Positions 1 to 11,023 of a DNA stretch of 64,000 nt are shown in pieces. The notes beneath the pieces were generated by a model, which had not been told where the DNA came from, did not search any database, and saw only the letters and a list, made by a program, of their open reading frames with translations. Source of the DNA: Pseudomonas frederiksbergensis (lineage in GTDB: Bacteria > Pseudomonadota > Gammaproteobacteria > Pseudomonadales > Pseudomonadaceae). Within the stretch, counting starts at the first letter, position 1. Each line of letters begins with the position of its first letter. The stretch spans positions 2,882,501 to 2,946,500 of the forward strand of contig NZ_CP018319.1 in NCBI RefSeq assembly GCF_001952935.1, read 5' to 3'. The translations under genes and the position numbers were made by a program.

Positions 1-201
1 AGCAGTGACTTCGCTCAGGGCCGTTTCAAGGCCTGCCTGCTGGTCGGCGTTACCGTGAGACTTGGCCAGTTCGATCTGATTGATGATGCCCTGCTTCTTT
101 GCGGCGCAGCCGGTCAGGCCTGGAGCTTCTTCGGCGGCCATCAGTGGAGCGGCCAGCACGCTGCAAAGGGTCAACAGGGCGAGCGGTGAAAGAAATTTCA
201 T
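1..201 (-). CDS. DUF1090 family periplasmic protein, 3' end cut by window edge
   Basis: Sixty-seven codons are visible, starting at the ATG at 201 and running off the left edge. The first 22 residues look like a Sec signal peptide with an AMA-type cleavage site, followed by EEAPGLTGCAAKKQGIINQI, the start of the conserved DUF1090 (YqjC-like) domain with its early Cys. DUF1090 proteins are small periplasmic proteins of unknown function, usually about 120 residues with a coiled-coil middle. The missing C-terminus prevents a check of length. Family assignment is from recognition of the N-terminal pattern. Confidence 0.75.
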   Translation of the reverse strand, partial: MKFLSPLALLTLCSVLAAPLMAAEEAPGLTGCAAKKQGIINQIELAKSHGNADQQAGLETALSEVTA

Positions 202-299
202 AAAAGCTCCGTGTAAAAAAGCGATCGGGTCGATATGGCGATGGGGTGTTTGAGCCCGTCGGTACCATTGGGTTCCCCGGGGCCGGGCATCGCCGGCGG

Positions 300-1988
<1,689 letters not shown>

Positions 1989-2133
1989 TCAGGGAGATGC
2001 TTCAAGGCTAGTCAGTATTTGCAGGCGAGATGGGTGGGTGTTTTGCCTGGTGTTTCCGATGGTGGCTGGTCTGGCGTCTTCGCGATCCGACTTGCTCGCG
2101 AAGGCCGCGCCCCGGTCTCAAGCGAAAGACAAT

Positions 2134-2168
2134 AAAAAGCCCCACACGGCGAACCGTGCAGGGCTTTT
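2134..2168 (-). terminator. Rho-independent terminator of metK
   Basis: On the minus strand an AAAAGCCCTGCACGG stem pairs with CCGTGTGGGGCTTTT across a short loop (one internal mismatch), and the stem ends in a U tract. It lies about 20 bases past the metK stop codon, so it is the natural end of the arsR-type gene/metK transcript. Confidence 0.85.
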
Positions 2169-2186
2169 GGTACCGCCGGGGAAGCC

Positions 2187-3377
2187 TTACAGGCCGGCAG
2201 CAGCGCGCAAGGATTCGGCGCGGTCGGTCTTTTCCCAGGTGAAGGTGGTGAAAGTGTCATCGCCCACAGTCTTGGTAGTCGGCGTGCGACCGAAGTGGCC
2301 GTACGCAGCGGTTTCCTGGTACATCGGGTGCAGCAGGTCGAGCATGGTGGTGATTGCGTATGGACGCAGGTCGAACACTTCGCGAACCAGCTTGACGATT
2401 TTTTCGTCGCTGATTTTGCCGGTGCCGAAGGTGTTCAGCGAGATCGACGTAGGCTGAGCAACACCGATGGCATAGGAAACCTGAATCTCACAACGCTCGG
2501 CCAGGCCGGCCGCCACGATGTTTTTAGCCACGTAACGACCGGCGTAGGCGGCCGAACGGTCAACCTTCGATGGATCTTTACCGGAGAACGCGCCGCCGCC
2601 GTGACGGGCCATGCCGCCGTAGCTGTCGACGATGATCTTGCGACCGGTCAGGCCGCAGTCGCCTACCGGGCCACCGATGATGAACTGGCCTGTCGGGTTA
2701 ATGTGGAATTGGGTGTCCTTGGACAGCAGCTCGGCAGGCAGTACGTGCTTGACGATCAGCTCCATCACGCCTTCGCGCAGGTCTTTGTACGATACGTCAG
2801 GGTTGTGCTGGGTCGACAATACAACGGCGTCGATACCGACAACCTTGCCGCCTTCGTAACGGCAAGTCACTTGCGACTTGGCGTCCGGACGCAGCCAAGG
2901 CAGCAGGCCGGATTTACGGGCTTCGGCCTGACGCTGAACCAGTTGGTGCGAGAAGGTGATCGGTGCTGGCATCAGCACGTCGGTTTCGTTGCTGGCGTAG
3001 CCGAACATCAGGCCCTGGTCGCCGGCGCCCTGATCTTCAGGCTTGGCACGGTCGACACCCTGGTTGATGTCAGGGGACTGCTTGCCAATGATGTTCATCA
3101 CGCCGCAAGTGGCGCCGTCGAAACCGACATCGGAGCTGTTGTAGCCGATGTCCAGAATCACGTTGCGCACGATTTCTTCCAGGTCGACCCAGGCCGACGT
3201 GGTGACTTCACCTGCGATGATTGCCACGCCGGTTTTTACCAGAGTCTCGACCGCTACACGGGCGAACTTGTCTTCAGCAATGATGGCGTCCAGCACAGCA
3301 TCGGAAATCTGGTCGGCGATTTTGTCCGGGTGCCCTTCGGACACGGACTCGGAGGTGAAGAGGGAGTATTCGCTCAT
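2187..3377 (-). CDS. metK: S-adenosylmethionine synthase
   Basis: This 396-residue protein makes S-adenosylmethionine from methionine and ATP. Family signatures are all visible: [16 protein letters not shown] near the N-terminus (ATP and metal contacts), [10 protein letters not shown] (methionine/ATP loop), and [17 protein letters not shown] with the phosphate-binding [19 protein letters not shown] segment. Length matches the usual 380-400 residues. The gene lies 18 bases downstream of the ArsR-methyltransferase gene on the same strand, so the two are probably cotranscribed. That pairing suggests the upstream protein senses or responds to methyl-cycle metabolites. Confidence 0.98.
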   Translation of the reverse strand: MSEYSLFTSESVSEGHPDKIADQISDAVLDAIIAEDKFARVAVETLVKTGVAIIAGEVTTSAWVDLEEIVRNVILDIGYNSSDVGFDGATCGVMNIIGKQSPDINQGVDRAKPEDQGAGDQGLMFGYASNETDVLMPAPITFSHQLVQRQAEARKSGLLPWLRPDAKSQVTCRYEGGKVVGIDAVVLSTQHNPDVSYKDLREGVMELIVKHVLPAELLSKDTQFHINPTGQFIIGGPVGDCGLTGRKIIVDSYGGMARHGGGAFSGKDPSKVDRSAAYAGRYVAKNIVAAGLAERCEIQVSYAIGVAQPTSISLNTFGTGKISDEKIVKLVREVFDLRPYAITTMLDLLHPMYQETAAYGHFGRTPTTKTVGDDTFTTFTWEKTDRAESLRAAAGL

Positions 3378-3395
3378 CTCGATTTTTTCCTGAAT

Positions 3396-4391
3396 TTACC
3401 GATGGTGAGTGTCGCCAGCCGGTCGCTGAAAATGGCGGACCTGGATCTGGAAACCATTACGTAAGCCGATATAGAGGCTTTCCCCGGGAGCGAGTCCCGC
3501 AGCGGTGGCCCAACGGGCCAAATCGTCCTGTTCAAACCCCAACCATAGATCACCGCAGGCCTCCCTGGCCCAACTCTGGTTGTGGCTACATAACTCTGTC
3601 ACGAGCAGACTGCCGCCCGGTTGCAGCAAGTTGGCCATGTGCTTGAGTGCTTCGGCCGGCGCGGCGAAATGGTGCAGCACCATGTTCAGTACAACGCAAT
3701 CGGCCTGAAGGCTTACACCATTCAATGCATCGGCCAGTTGCAGGCTGACGTTAGCCAGCGTTTCACGTTCGCAAACCTGGCGCGCCAGTTCGAGCATCGC
3801 CGGGCTGTTGTCCAGCGCCGTGACCTGGGTGAAGCGGCGCGCCAGTTCCGGCAGAAACGCACCGTCACCGGGGCCGACTTCGATGGCCGTGGCGCCTTCG
3901 TTGAAACTCAGCTTGTCGAGCAATGCCAGCACGCTTTCGCGGTATTGCGGCAGGCCGGCGATCAAGTCTTGCTGGGCACGAAACTTCTCCGCGACCCGTG
4001 AGAAAAAGTCCTGGCTGACCGCCGCGCGTTGCCCATGGACCTGACCGATCCGCGACTGCACTTCGGCAGGCAGGGTCAGGTTGTCCACTTCTTCCAGTAG
4101 CGCGGCATGCAGCTTGCCGCCCAACAGGTCGGTGTGGGGCAGGGCGCGACGGTAGAAAATCGCGTTGCCTTCACGGCGCGTCGCCACGAGGTCGGCCTGG
4201 GCCAATACCTTGAGGTGGTGACTCATGCCGGACTGGCCGATGCCGAAGATCTGCGCCAGCTCCAGTACGCCAAACGAATCGTTGGCCAGCGCCCGCAAAA
4301 CATTCAGCCGCAGAGGATCGCCGCCGGCCTTGCACAGGGCCGCCAGCTCATCGCAATCGTCATGTCGAATGGAAGGTGCAGGTAAATTCAT
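3396..4391 (-). CDS. ArsR-family regulator fused to a class I methyltransferase domain
   Basis: The 331-residue protein has two domains. Residues about 15-85 are an ArsR-type winged helix (GDPLRLNVLRAL, then the recognition-helix region QSGMSHHLKVLAQADLV). Residues about 140-320 are a SAM-dependent methyltransferase fold with motif I EVGPGDGAFLPEL starting at 171 and a later VLNMVLHHFAAPAEALKHMA segment. The metal-binding Cys pair of classic ArsR is not apparent. Location directly before metK suggests control of the SAM cycle, as known for SahR-type ArsR regulators, but this is inference. A 30-bp palindrome sits just upstream of its promoter. The start at 4391 has no good SD and lies only a few bases from the predicted transcription start. 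Confidence 0.9.
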   Translation of the reverse strand: MNLPAPSIRHDDCDELAALCKAGGDPLRLNVLRALANDSFGVLELAQIFGIGQSGMSHHLKVLAQADLVATRREGNAIFYRRALPHTDLLGGKLHAALLEEVDNLTLPAEVQSRIGQVHGQRAAVSQDFFSRVAEKFRAQQDLIAGLPQYRESVLALLDKLSFNEGATAIEVGPGDGAFLPELARRFTQVTALDNSPAMLELARQVCERETLANVSLQLADALNGVSLQADCVVLNMVLHHFAAPAEALKHMANLLQPGGSLLVTELCSHNQSWAREACGDLWLGFEQDDLARWATAAGLAPGESLYIGLRNGFQIQVRHFQRPAGDTHHR

Positions 4392-4400
4392 AAGGCCAGC

Positions 4401-4429
4401 AGTCTAGTGATGGTCAGAAAACACCGCAA
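4401..4429 (-). promoter_or_regulatory. Predicted sigma-70 promoter of the arsR-type gene/metK operon
   Basis: On the minus strand a -35 box TTGCGG (4429-4424) and a -10 box TAGACT (4406-4401) are separated by exactly 17 bases. Transcription would start near 4394, almost at the ATG at 4391, implying a leaderless or nearly leaderless transcript. The boxes match consensus at 4 of 6 positions at best, so this is a prediction. Confidence 0.5.
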
Positions 4430-4459
4430 GAGCAATATCAAAAAGTTTTGATATTGCTC
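4430..4459. promoter_or_regulatory. 30-bp perfect palindrome, candidate operator of the ArsR-methyltransferase protein
   Basis: Two perfect 14-bp arms (GAGCAATATCAAAA and its complement) flank a 2-base AG centre. The core ATATCAAAA/TTTTGATAT resembles ArsR-family operators, which are AT-rich dyads. It abuts the -35 box of the arsR-type gene and lies about 205 bases before the divergent tkt start. It has no T tract and is not a terminator. Confidence 0.65.
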
Positions 4460-4664
4460 GATAGATGGCACTTCTCAGGGAAAGGGTCACTCTACAAATC
4501 GTCAGCGGAAAGGTTTCACCAGGCGAATGCGACTTTATCCACCGGAAAAACGCCTTCAGATGACTATCTGTCATTGCCCCGAGGCGGGTGGGTGAGGGAA
4601 AATGCTCGCCTTTTTTCCGTTTCGTTTTATTCACTCTCGATTCAATATCCGCAGGAGAACAGCG

Positions 4665-6662
4665 ATGCCCAGCCGTCGTGAGCGTGCCAACGCCATTCGT
4701 GCCCTCAGCATGGATGCCGTGCAAAAAGCCAACAGCGGCCATCCCGGTGCCCCTATGGGTATGGCGGATATCGCCGAAGTACTTTGGCGTGACTACCTGA
4801 AGCACAATCCGAGCAATCCATCGTTCGCCGACCGTGACCGCTTCGTGCTGTCCAACGGTCACGGCTCGATGTTGATCTACTCGCTGCTGCACCTGACCGG
4901 CTACGATCTGTCGATCGAAGACCTGAAGAACTTCCGCCAGTTGCACAGCCGTACCCCGGGTCACCCGGAATTCGGCTACACCCCAGGCGTTGAAACCACC
5001 ACCGGTCCTCTGGGCCAAGGCCTGGCCAACGCCGTTGGTTTTGCCCTGGCAGAAAAAGTCCTGGCGGCGCAGTTCAACCGTCCGGGCCACAACATTGTCG
5101 ATCACCACACCTACGTGTTCCTGGGTGATGGCTGCATGATGGAAGGCATTTCCCACGAAGTCGGCTCCCTGGCCGGTACTTTGGGCCTGAACAAGCTGAT
5201 CGCTTTCTACGACGACAACGGTATCTCCATCGACGGCGAAGTCGAAGGCTGGTTCACCGACGACACGCCCAAGCGTTTCGAAGCCTATAACTGGCTGGTG
5301 ATCCGCAATGTCGACGGTCACGACCCTGAAGAGATCAAGATCGCGATCGAAACGGCGCGCAAAAGCGATCAGCCAACCCTGATCTGCTGCAAGACCACCA
5401 TCGGTTTCGGTTCGCCGAACAAGCAAGGCAAGGAAGACTGCCACGGCGCCCCGTTGGGTGACGCGGAAATCGCTCTGACCCGTGCTGCGCTGAAATGGAA
5501 TCACGGTCCGTTCGAAATCCCGGCCGACATCTACGCCGAGTGGGACGCCAAGGAAACCGGTCGCGCGGCCGAAGCCGAATGGGATCAGCGTTTCGCTGCC
5601 TACTCCGCTGCCTTCCCTGAACTGGCCAATGAGCTGATTCGTCGCCTGAGCGGCGAACTGCCGGAAGACTTCGCTGAAAAAGCCGATGCTTATATTGCTG
5701 AAGTCGCCGCCAAGGGCGAAACCATCGCCAGCCGTAAAGCCAGCCAGAACGCATTGAATGCCTACGGCCCGCTGTTGCCTGAACTGCTGGGCGGCTCCGC
5801 TGACCTGGCCGGTTCCAACCTGACCCTGTGGAAAGGTTGCAAAGGTGTTACGGCTGAAGACGCCAGCGGCAACTACATGTACTACGGCGTTCGCGAGTTC
5901 GGCATGAGCGCGATCATGAACGGCGTGACCCTGCACGGCGGTCTGGTGCCTTACGGCGCGACCTTCCTGATGTTCATGGAATACGCCCGCAACGCCGTGC
6001 GCATGGCCTCGCTGATGAAGCAGCGTGTCGTGTTCGTCTACACCCACGACTCCATCGGTCTGGGCGAAGACGGCCCGACTCACCAGCCGATCGAGCAACT
6101 GACCAGCTTGCGCAGCACACCGAACCTCGACACCTGGCGTCCAGCCGATGCCGTTGAATCGGCGGTGTGCTGGAAAATGGCTCTGGAACGCAAGGACGGC
6201 CCTTCGGCGCTGATCTTCTCGCGTCAGAACCTGCAGCACCAAACCCGCAATGCATTCCAGATCGCTGACATCGCCCGTGGCGGTTACGTGTTGAAGGATT
6301 GCGAGGGCGAGCCTGAGCTGATCCTGATCTCCACCGGTTCGGAAGTCGGTCTGGCCGTTCAGGCCTACGACAAGCTGACTGAACAAGGTCGCAAAGTGCG
6401 GGTTGTTTCGATGCCTTGCACCAGCGTGTTCGATGCTCAGGACGCCGGTTACAAGCAAGCAGTCCTGCCGTTGCAAGTCAGCGCCCGTATCGCCATCGAA
6501 GCCGCCCACGCGGACTACTGGTACAAGTACGTGGGCCTGGAAGGTCGCGTGATCGGCATGACTACCTACGGCGAGTCGGCGCCTGCGCCAGCCTTGTTCG
6601 AAGAGTTCGGCTTCACCCTGGAAAACATCCTGGGTCAGGCTGAAGAGCTGCTGGAAGACTGA
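4665..6662 (+). CDS. tkt: Transketolase
   Basis: The 665-residue enzyme moves two-carbon units between sugar phosphates in the pentose phosphate pathway using thiamine diphosphate. The ThDP/metal motif [12 protein letters not shown] is visible, as are the N-terminal [20 protein letters not shown] and the central [15 protein letters not shown]. The ATG at 4665 is chosen because AGGAG precedes it by a proper gap and [20 protein letters not shown] is the usual N-terminus; an in-frame ATG at 4602 would add an unlikely hydrophobic tail. It heads the tkt-epd-pgk-fba cluster of central carbon metabolism, a common Pseudomonas arrangement, and is divergent from the arsR-type gene/metK operon. Confidence 0.97.
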   Translation: MPSRRERANAIRALSMDAVQKANSGHPGAPMGMADIAEVLWRDYLKHNPSNPSFADRDRFVLSNGHGSMLIYSLLHLTGYDLSIEDLKNFRQLHSRTPGHPEFGYTPGVETTTGPLGQGLANAVGFALAEKVLAAQFNRPGHNIVDHHTYVFLGDGCMMEGISHEVGSLAGTLGLNKLIAFYDDNGISIDGEVEGWFTDDTPKRFEAYNWLVIRNVDGHDPEEIKIAIETARKSDQPTLICCKTTIGFGSPNKQGKEDCHGAPLGDAEIALTRAALKWNHGPFEIPADIYAEWDAKETGRAAEAEWDQRFAAYSAAFPELANELIRRLSGELPEDFAEKADAYIAEVAAKGETIASRKASQNALNAYGPLLPELLGGSADLAGSNLTLWKGCKGVTAEDASGNYMYYGVREFGMSAIMNGVTLHGGLVPYGATFLMFMEYARNAVRMASLMKQRVVFVYTHDSIGLGEDGPTHQPIEQLTSLRSTPNLDTWRPADAVESAVCWKMALERKDGPSALIFSRQNLQHQTRNAFQIADIARGGYVLKDCEGEPELILISTGSEVGLAVQAYDKLTEQGRKVRVVSMPCTSVFDAQDAGYKQAVLPLQVSARIAIEAAHADYWYKYVGLEGRVIGMTTYGESAPAPALFEEFGFTLENILGQAEELLED

Positions 6663-6689
6663 TCCAGAAAGTGCGTCGCCTGGACTGCC

Positions 6690-6760
6690 GCTTTCGCGAG
6701 CAAGCCCGCTCCCACATTGGAATGCATTTTCCTGTGGGAGCGGGCTTGCTCGCGAAGGCG
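6690..6760. repeat. REP pair (inverted GTGGGAGCGGGCTTGC family)
   Basis: CTTTCGCGAGCAAGCCCGCTCCCAC and its inverse flank a 20-base spacer, giving a long hairpin. This is the most common repeat type in the window, here called R1. It separates tkt from epd. Confidence 0.93.
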
Positions 6761-6812
6761 TCGGTCCGACCAACACTGCAATAACGGATTCACCACGGTA
6801 ATCGAGAACCCC

Positions 6813-7865
6813 ATGCCTCAACCGCGTCCTTACAAAGTTGCACTCAACGGCTACGGCCGGATTGGTCGTTGCGTCTTGCGTGCGTTGTTTGAGCGAGGCG
6901 ATAAGGCCGGGTTTGAAATTGTTGCGATCAACGATCTGGCGGACATGGCCAGCATCGAATACCTGACACGTTTCGACTCCACTCACGGGCGGTTTCCCGG
7001 GGAAGTGAGGGTCGAGGGCGATTGTCTGCATATTAATGGCGACTGCGTGAAGGTCCTGCGCAGTGCCACCCCTGAAGGCATCGATTGGGCGTCGCTGGGC
7101 GTCGATCTGGTGCTGGAATGCTCCGGCGCTTACCACACTCGCGAAGATGGCCAGCGTTTCCTCGACGCCGGTGCGCCGCGGGTGCTGTTTTCCCAGCCGA
7201 TGGCCAGCGAAGCGGATGTCGACGCCACCATCGTCTACGGCGTGAACCAGGATTGCCTGACCGGCGACGAGTTGCTGGTGTCCAACGCGTCCTGCACCAC
7301 CAACTGCGGTGTGCCGCTGTTGCGCCTGCTGGATCAGGCCATTGGTCTGGAATACGTGTCGATCACCACCATTCACTCGGCGATGAACGATCAGCCGGTG
7401 ATCGATGCCTATCACCACGAAGACTTGCGCCGCACCCGTTCGGCGTTTCAGTCAGTGATTCCGGTGTCCACTGGTCTGGCGCGTGGCATCGAGCGCCTGT
7501 TGCCGGAACTTGCCGGCAGAATTCAGGCCAAAGCCGTGCGGGTGCCGACGGTTAACGTGTCTTGCCTCGACATTACGATGCAGACCGTAAGCGACACCGA
7601 CGCCACCGAGGTCAACCGGATTCTGCGCGAGGCCGCCACCCATGGCCCGCTCAAAGGCCTTCTGGCCTATACCGAGTTGCCTCACGCCAGTTGTGATTTC
7701 AACCATGACCCACATTCGGCCATCGTCGATGCCAGTCAGACTCGAGTTTCCGGCCCACGGCTGGTGAACATCCTGGCCTGGTTCGACAACGAATGGGGTT
7801 TTGCCAACCGAATGCTGGATGTTGCGGAACACTATCTGCATATATCTGCCTCTCCAAAACAGTAG
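6813..7865 (+). CDS. epd: D-erythrose-4-phosphate dehydrogenase
   Basis: The 350-residue GAPDH-family enzyme oxidises erythrose 4-phosphate to 4-phosphoerythronate for pyridoxal phosphate synthesis. The NAD site LNGYGRIGRCVLRAL and the catalytic SNASCTTNCG with Cys161 are present, and the C-terminal WFDNEWGFANRMLDV is typical. Placement between tkt (which makes erythrose 4-phosphate) and pgk, plus length, favours Epd over GapA. The ATG at 6813 is used because the upstream in-frame extension reads through a REP element. It runs into pgk with a 12-base gap. Confidence 0.92.
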   Translation: MPQPRPYKVALNGYGRIGRCVLRALFERGDKAGFEIVAINDLADMASIEYLTRFDSTHGRFPGEVRVEGDCLHINGDCVKVLRSATPEGIDWASLGVDLVLECSGAYHTREDGQRFLDAGAPRVLFSQPMASEADVDATIVYGVNQDCLTGDELLVSNASCTTNCGVPLLRLLDQAIGLEYVSITTIHSAMNDQPVIDAYHHEDLRRTRSAFQSVIPVSTGLARGIERLLPELAGRIQAKAVRVPTVNVSCLDITMQTVSDTDATEVNRILREAATHGPLKGLLAYTELPHASCDFNHDPHSAIVDASQTRVSGPRLVNILAWFDNEWGFANRMLDVAEHYLHISASPKQ

Positions 7866-7877
7866 GAAATGCGACCC

Positions 7878-9041
7878 ATGACCGTGTTGAAGATGACCGA
7901 CCTCGATCTGCAAGGTAAGCGCGTACTGATCCGCGAAGACCTCAACGTCCCAGTCAAGGACGGTGTAGTCACCAGCGATGCGCGAATCCTGGCTTCGCTG
8001 CCGACCATCAAGCTGGCCCTGGAAAAAGGCGCGGCCGTGATGGTCTGCTCGCACCTTGGCCGTCCGACCGAAGGCGAGTTCTCGGCCGAGAACAGCCTCA
8101 AGCCAGTCGCTGACTACCTGAGCAAGGCTCTGGGGCGTGAAGTGCCACTGGTGGCCGATTACCTGAACGGCGTTGACGTGAAGGCCGGCGACATCGTGCT
8201 GTTCGAAAACGTGCGCTTCAACAAAGGCGAGAAAAAGAACGCTGACGAACTGGCCCAGCAATACGCCGCCCTGTGCGACGTGTTCGTGATGGATGCCTTC
8301 GGCACCGCTCACCGCGCCGAGGGTTCGACCCATGGCGTGGCCAAGTTCGCCAAAGTCGCCGCTGCTGGCCCATTGCTGGCTGCCGAACTGGACGCACTGG
8401 GCAAAGCCCTCGGCGCCCCGGCGCAGCCAATGGCGGCGATTGTTGCCGGCTCCAAGGTCTCGACCAAACTCGACGTGCTGAACAGCCTGAGCCAGATCTG
8501 CAACCAGCTGATCGTCGGCGGCGGCATTGCCAACACCTTCCTGGCCGCTGCCGGTCACCCGGTCGGCAAATCCCTGTACGAGCCGGACCTGCTGGACACC
8601 GCTCGCGCCATCGCCGCCAAGGTCAGCGTGCCGCTGCCGGTCGACGTCGTGGTTGCCAAGGAATTCGCTGAAACCGCCACCGCGACCGTCAAGCTGATTG
8701 CCGACGTGGCCGCAGACGACATGATTCTGGACATCGGCCCGCAGACCGCGGCGAATTTCGCCGAGCTCCTGAAGTCGTCCAAGACCATTCTGTGGAACGG
8801 CCCGGTGGGCGTGTTCGAATTCGACCAGTTCGGTAACGGCACCAAAGTCCTGGCCCAGGCCATCGCAGAAAGCTCGGCATTCTCCATCGCTGGCGGCGGC
8901 GACACCCTGGCCGCTATCGATAAATATGGCGTTGCCGATCAGATCTCCTACATTTCTACCGGTGGCGGTGCGTTCCTTGAATTCGTCGAAGGCAAGGTGC
9001 TGCCGGCCGTTGAAGTCCTGGAAAGCCGGGCCAAGGCCTGA
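7878..9041 (+). CDS. pgk: Phosphoglycerate kinase
   Basis: The 387-residue glycolytic enzyme interconverts 1,3-bisphosphoglycerate plus ADP and 3-phosphoglycerate plus ATP. Visible signatures are the N-terminal [15 protein letters not shown], the [12 protein letters not shown] substrate loop, the [15 protein letters not shown] segment and the nucleotide-binding [15 protein letters not shown] and [10 protein letters not shown] near the C-terminus. Two in-frame ATGs lie close together at 7869 and 7878; 7878 gives the usual [12 protein letters not shown] start and length. It sits inside the tkt-epd-pgk-fba cluster. Confidence 0.97.
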   Translation: MTVLKMTDLDLQGKRVLIREDLNVPVKDGVVTSDARILASLPTIKLALEKGAAVMVCSHLGRPTEGEFSAENSLKPVADYLSKALGREVPLVADYLNGVDVKAGDIVLFENVRFNKGEKKNADELAQQYAALCDVFVMDAFGTAHRAEGSTHGVAKFAKVAAAGPLLAAELDALGKALGAPAQPMAAIVAGSKVSTKLDVLNSLSQICNQLIVGGGIANTFLAAAGHPVGKSLYEPDLLDTARAIAAKVSVPLPVDVVVAKEFAETATATVKLIADVAADDMILDIGPQTAANFAELLKSSKTILWNGPVGVFEFDQFGNGTKVLAQAIAESSAFSIAGGGDTLAAIDKYGVADQISYISTGGGAFLEFVEGKVLPAVEVLESRAKA

Positions 9042-9075
9042 GGCCGCCCATTTGACCAGGCAAAGGAGTGTTCAG

Positions 9076-9297
9076 ATGGTCAAAACATTAGCGCTGTTGA
9101 TCATCGCCGGGTCGCTGGCGGCTTGCGGGAGTAACCCGAAAGCCCCGAAGGTGCCCGAGACGCCTGAACAGGACAAAGGCTGCTACCAGGCCGACTGGCA
9201 GGCCGAAACCAATCCGGTGATCAACAAGCGTTCCGGGCCTGATGGCCTGGACAAATATGAGACACAGACCCCGGCCAAGGAACATGGCTGCCCTTGA
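9076..9297 (+). CDS. Small lipoprotein of unknown function
   Basis: The 73-residue protein has a clear lipoprotein signal (MVKTLALLIIAGSLAACGSN; lipobox LAAC, Cys at 17). The mature part is Pro- and Lys-rich at first, then has two further Cys residues (KGCYQADW and the penultimate position HGCP) that could form a disulfide. AAGGAG precedes the ATG. It lies 34 bases after pgk and is followed by another lipoprotein gene, so it is probably cotranscribed between pgk and fba. An equivalent small gene is found here in other pseudomonads; no function is known to me. Confidence 0.8.
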   Translation: MVKTLALLIIAGSLAACGSNPKAPKVPETPEQDKGCYQADWQAETNPVINKRSGPDGLDKYETQTPAKEHGCP

Positions 9298-9353
9298 CGG
9301 GTCTGACACTTTACTCAGGGCTGGCGGCGTGCGCCGTCAGTCGAGGAACATGG

Positions 9354-9686
9354 ATGAAAGGTTTTATCGCCGTCATGGCGCTGGCGCTGCTGGCAGGTTG
9401 CTCGAATTTCAATCTGTTCAAGCCTGCCGAATCGACGGACAGCTGGACCACCTGGACCTGCGACAGTCAGGCCAAAGTGCTCTGGCGCTACACCGACGAA
9501 AGCCGCAAGGAAGTCGACGTTCGCCTGGGCGGTGCCGATCAGGTCTACCGCTTGAAGCATGAGCCGGGCGCCGACGGTTCGCTGTACAGCAACGACATGC
9601 TGGCGTTTCACTTAAAAGGTGAGGAAGGCCTGGTGTACTGGGTCGCCACCAATGATTTGATCGGCCGCGGTTGTAAAGCGCAGTAA
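9354..9686 (+). CDS. MliC-family lipoprotein, putative c-type lysozyme inhibitor
   Basis: The 110-residue product begins with a lipoprotein signal (MKGFIAVMALALLAGCSNFN). The mature part matches the MliC pattern: WTCDSQAKVLWRYTDESRKEVDVRLGG, a small beta-barrel with a conserved C-terminal Cys (GRGC) that pairs with the WTC cysteine. MliC proteins block c-type lysozyme at the outer membrane. The start at 9354 is preceded by GAGGAA. The order pgk-lipoprotein-MliC-fba suggests cotranscription, although the functional tie to glycolysis is not obvious. The family call is moderate to good because the protein is small. Confidence 0.75.
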   Translation: MKGFIAVMALALLAGCSNFNLFKPAESTDSWTTWTCDSQAKVLWRYTDESRKEVDVRLGGADQVYRLKHEPGADGSLYSNDMLAFHLKGEEGLVYWVATNDLIGRGCKAQ

Positions 9687-9815
9687 CGCCGCAAGATTGA
9701 GGCAACACCGAATTGGCAGGCAGGGCTGACCCCCGATCTGCAATAACTTGAATAGCCGCCGCCGCTACGGCAGGCTGGCACGATTAACGACCCTCAACCG
9801 GGAGATACACACACA

Positions 9816-10880
9816 ATGGCACTTATCAGCATGCGCCAGATGCTGGACCACGCAGCCGAGTTCGGCTACGGCGTTCCAGCCTTCAACGTCAACAACCTTG
9901 AGCAGATGCGCGCCATCATGGAAGCCGCTGACAAGACTGACTCCCCGGTGATCGTCCAGGCTTCGGCCGGTGCTCGCAAATACGCCGGCGCACCGTTCCT
10001 GCGTCACCTGATCCTCGCGGCAATCGAAGAATTCCCGCACATCCCGGTGTGCATGCACCAGGACCACGGCACCAGCCCTGACGTCTGCCAGCGCTCCATC
10101 CAACTGGGCTTCAGCTCGGTGATGATGGACGGTTCCCTGGGCGAAGACGGCAAGACCCCGACCGACTACGACTACAACGTCCGTGTTACCCAACAAACCG
10201 TCGCCATGGCTCACGCCTGCGGCGTTTCGGTCGAAGGCGAGCTGGGCTGCCTGGGTTCGCTGGAAACCGGCATGGCCGGTGAAGAAGACGGCATCGGCGC
10301 CGAAGGCGTTCTGGATCACAGCCAAATGCTGACCGACCCGGAAGAAGCCGCTGACTTCGTCAAACGCACCCAGGTCGACGCCTTGGCCATCGCCATCGGC
10401 ACCAGCCACGGCGCGTACAAGTTCACCAAGCCGCCTACCGGCGACGTGCTGGCCATCGACCGCATCAAAGAGATCCACAAGCGCATCCCGAACACCCACC
10501 TGGTGATGCACGGTTCGTCTTCGGTACCGCAAGAGTGGCTGGCGATCATCAACCAGTACGGCGGCGACATCAAAGAAACCTACGGCGTACCGGTTGAAGA
10601 AATCGTCGAAGGCATCAAGCACGGCGTACGCAAGGTCAACATCGACACCGACCTGCGCCTGGCATCCACCGGTGCGATGCGTCGCCTGATGGCCACCAAT
10701 CCGAGCGAGTTTGATCCGCGTAAATTCTTCGGCGCGACTGTGACTGCCATGCGTGATGTGTGTATCGCACGTTATGAAGCGTTTGGTACTGCCGGTAATG
10801 CTTCGAAGATCAAGCCGATCTCGTTGGAAGGAATGTATCAGCGTTATTTGAAGGGTGAGTTGAACGCTAAGGTTAACTAA
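9816..10880 (+). CDS. fba: Class II fructose-1,6-bisphosphate aldolase (Calvin-cycle subtype)
   Basis: The 354-residue zinc-dependent aldolase splits fructose 1,6-bisphosphate into two triose phosphates. Zinc and substrate residues are visible in [13 protein letters not shown], in VEGELGCLG, in [11 protein letters not shown] and in [13 protein letters not shown]. Length and sequence match the long proteobacterial class II subtype. A GGGAGA SD lies just before the start. It ends the tkt-epd-pgk-fba cluster and is closed by a strong terminator 23 bases downstream. Confidence 0.97.
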   Translation: MALISMRQMLDHAAEFGYGVPAFNVNNLEQMRAIMEAADKTDSPVIVQASAGARKYAGAPFLRHLILAAIEEFPHIPVCMHQDHGTSPDVCQRSIQLGFSSVMMDGSLGEDGKTPTDYDYNVRVTQQTVAMAHACGVSVEGELGCLGSLETGMAGEEDGIGAEGVLDHSQMLTDPEEAADFVKRTQVDALAIAIGTSHGAYKFTKPPTGDVLAIDRIKEIHKRIPNTHLVMHGSSSVPQEWLAIINQYGGDIKETYGVPVEEIVEGIKHGVRKVNIDTDLRLASTGAMRRLMATNPSEFDPRKFFGATVTAMRDVCIARYEAFGTAGNASKIKPISLEGMYQRYLKGELNAKVN

Positions 10881-10903
10881 GCCGTAAGCGTTTGAGTTGC
10901 ATT

Positions 10904-10930
10904 AAAAACCCGCCGTGAGGCGGGTTTTTT
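10904..10930 (+). terminator. Rho-independent terminator of fba
   Basis: AAAAACCCGCC, a GTGA loop, and GGCGGGTTTTTT form a GC-rich hairpin with an A/T-flanked stem that could work in both directions. It marks the end of the central-carbon cluster. Confidence 0.92.
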
Positions 10931-11023
10931 GTGGGTGGGACGTTTTGCTTGAAATGCGCCGACATAAGGCGGATGGCATGTAACCTATAGCGGACATGTT
11001 TCTACTCAATCTGGAAAAAGTCC

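Noticed and set aside
2080..2105. Possible R1 REP element (GCGATCCGACTTGCTCGCGAAG)
   Set aside because: Only one degenerate arm is present with no inverted partner, so it is at most a decayed REP.
4404..7418. A 1004-codon minus-strand open frame
   Set aside because: It lies antisense to tkt and epd, both certain genes; GC-rich codon bias leaves the opposite frame open. The protein has no recognisable domains.
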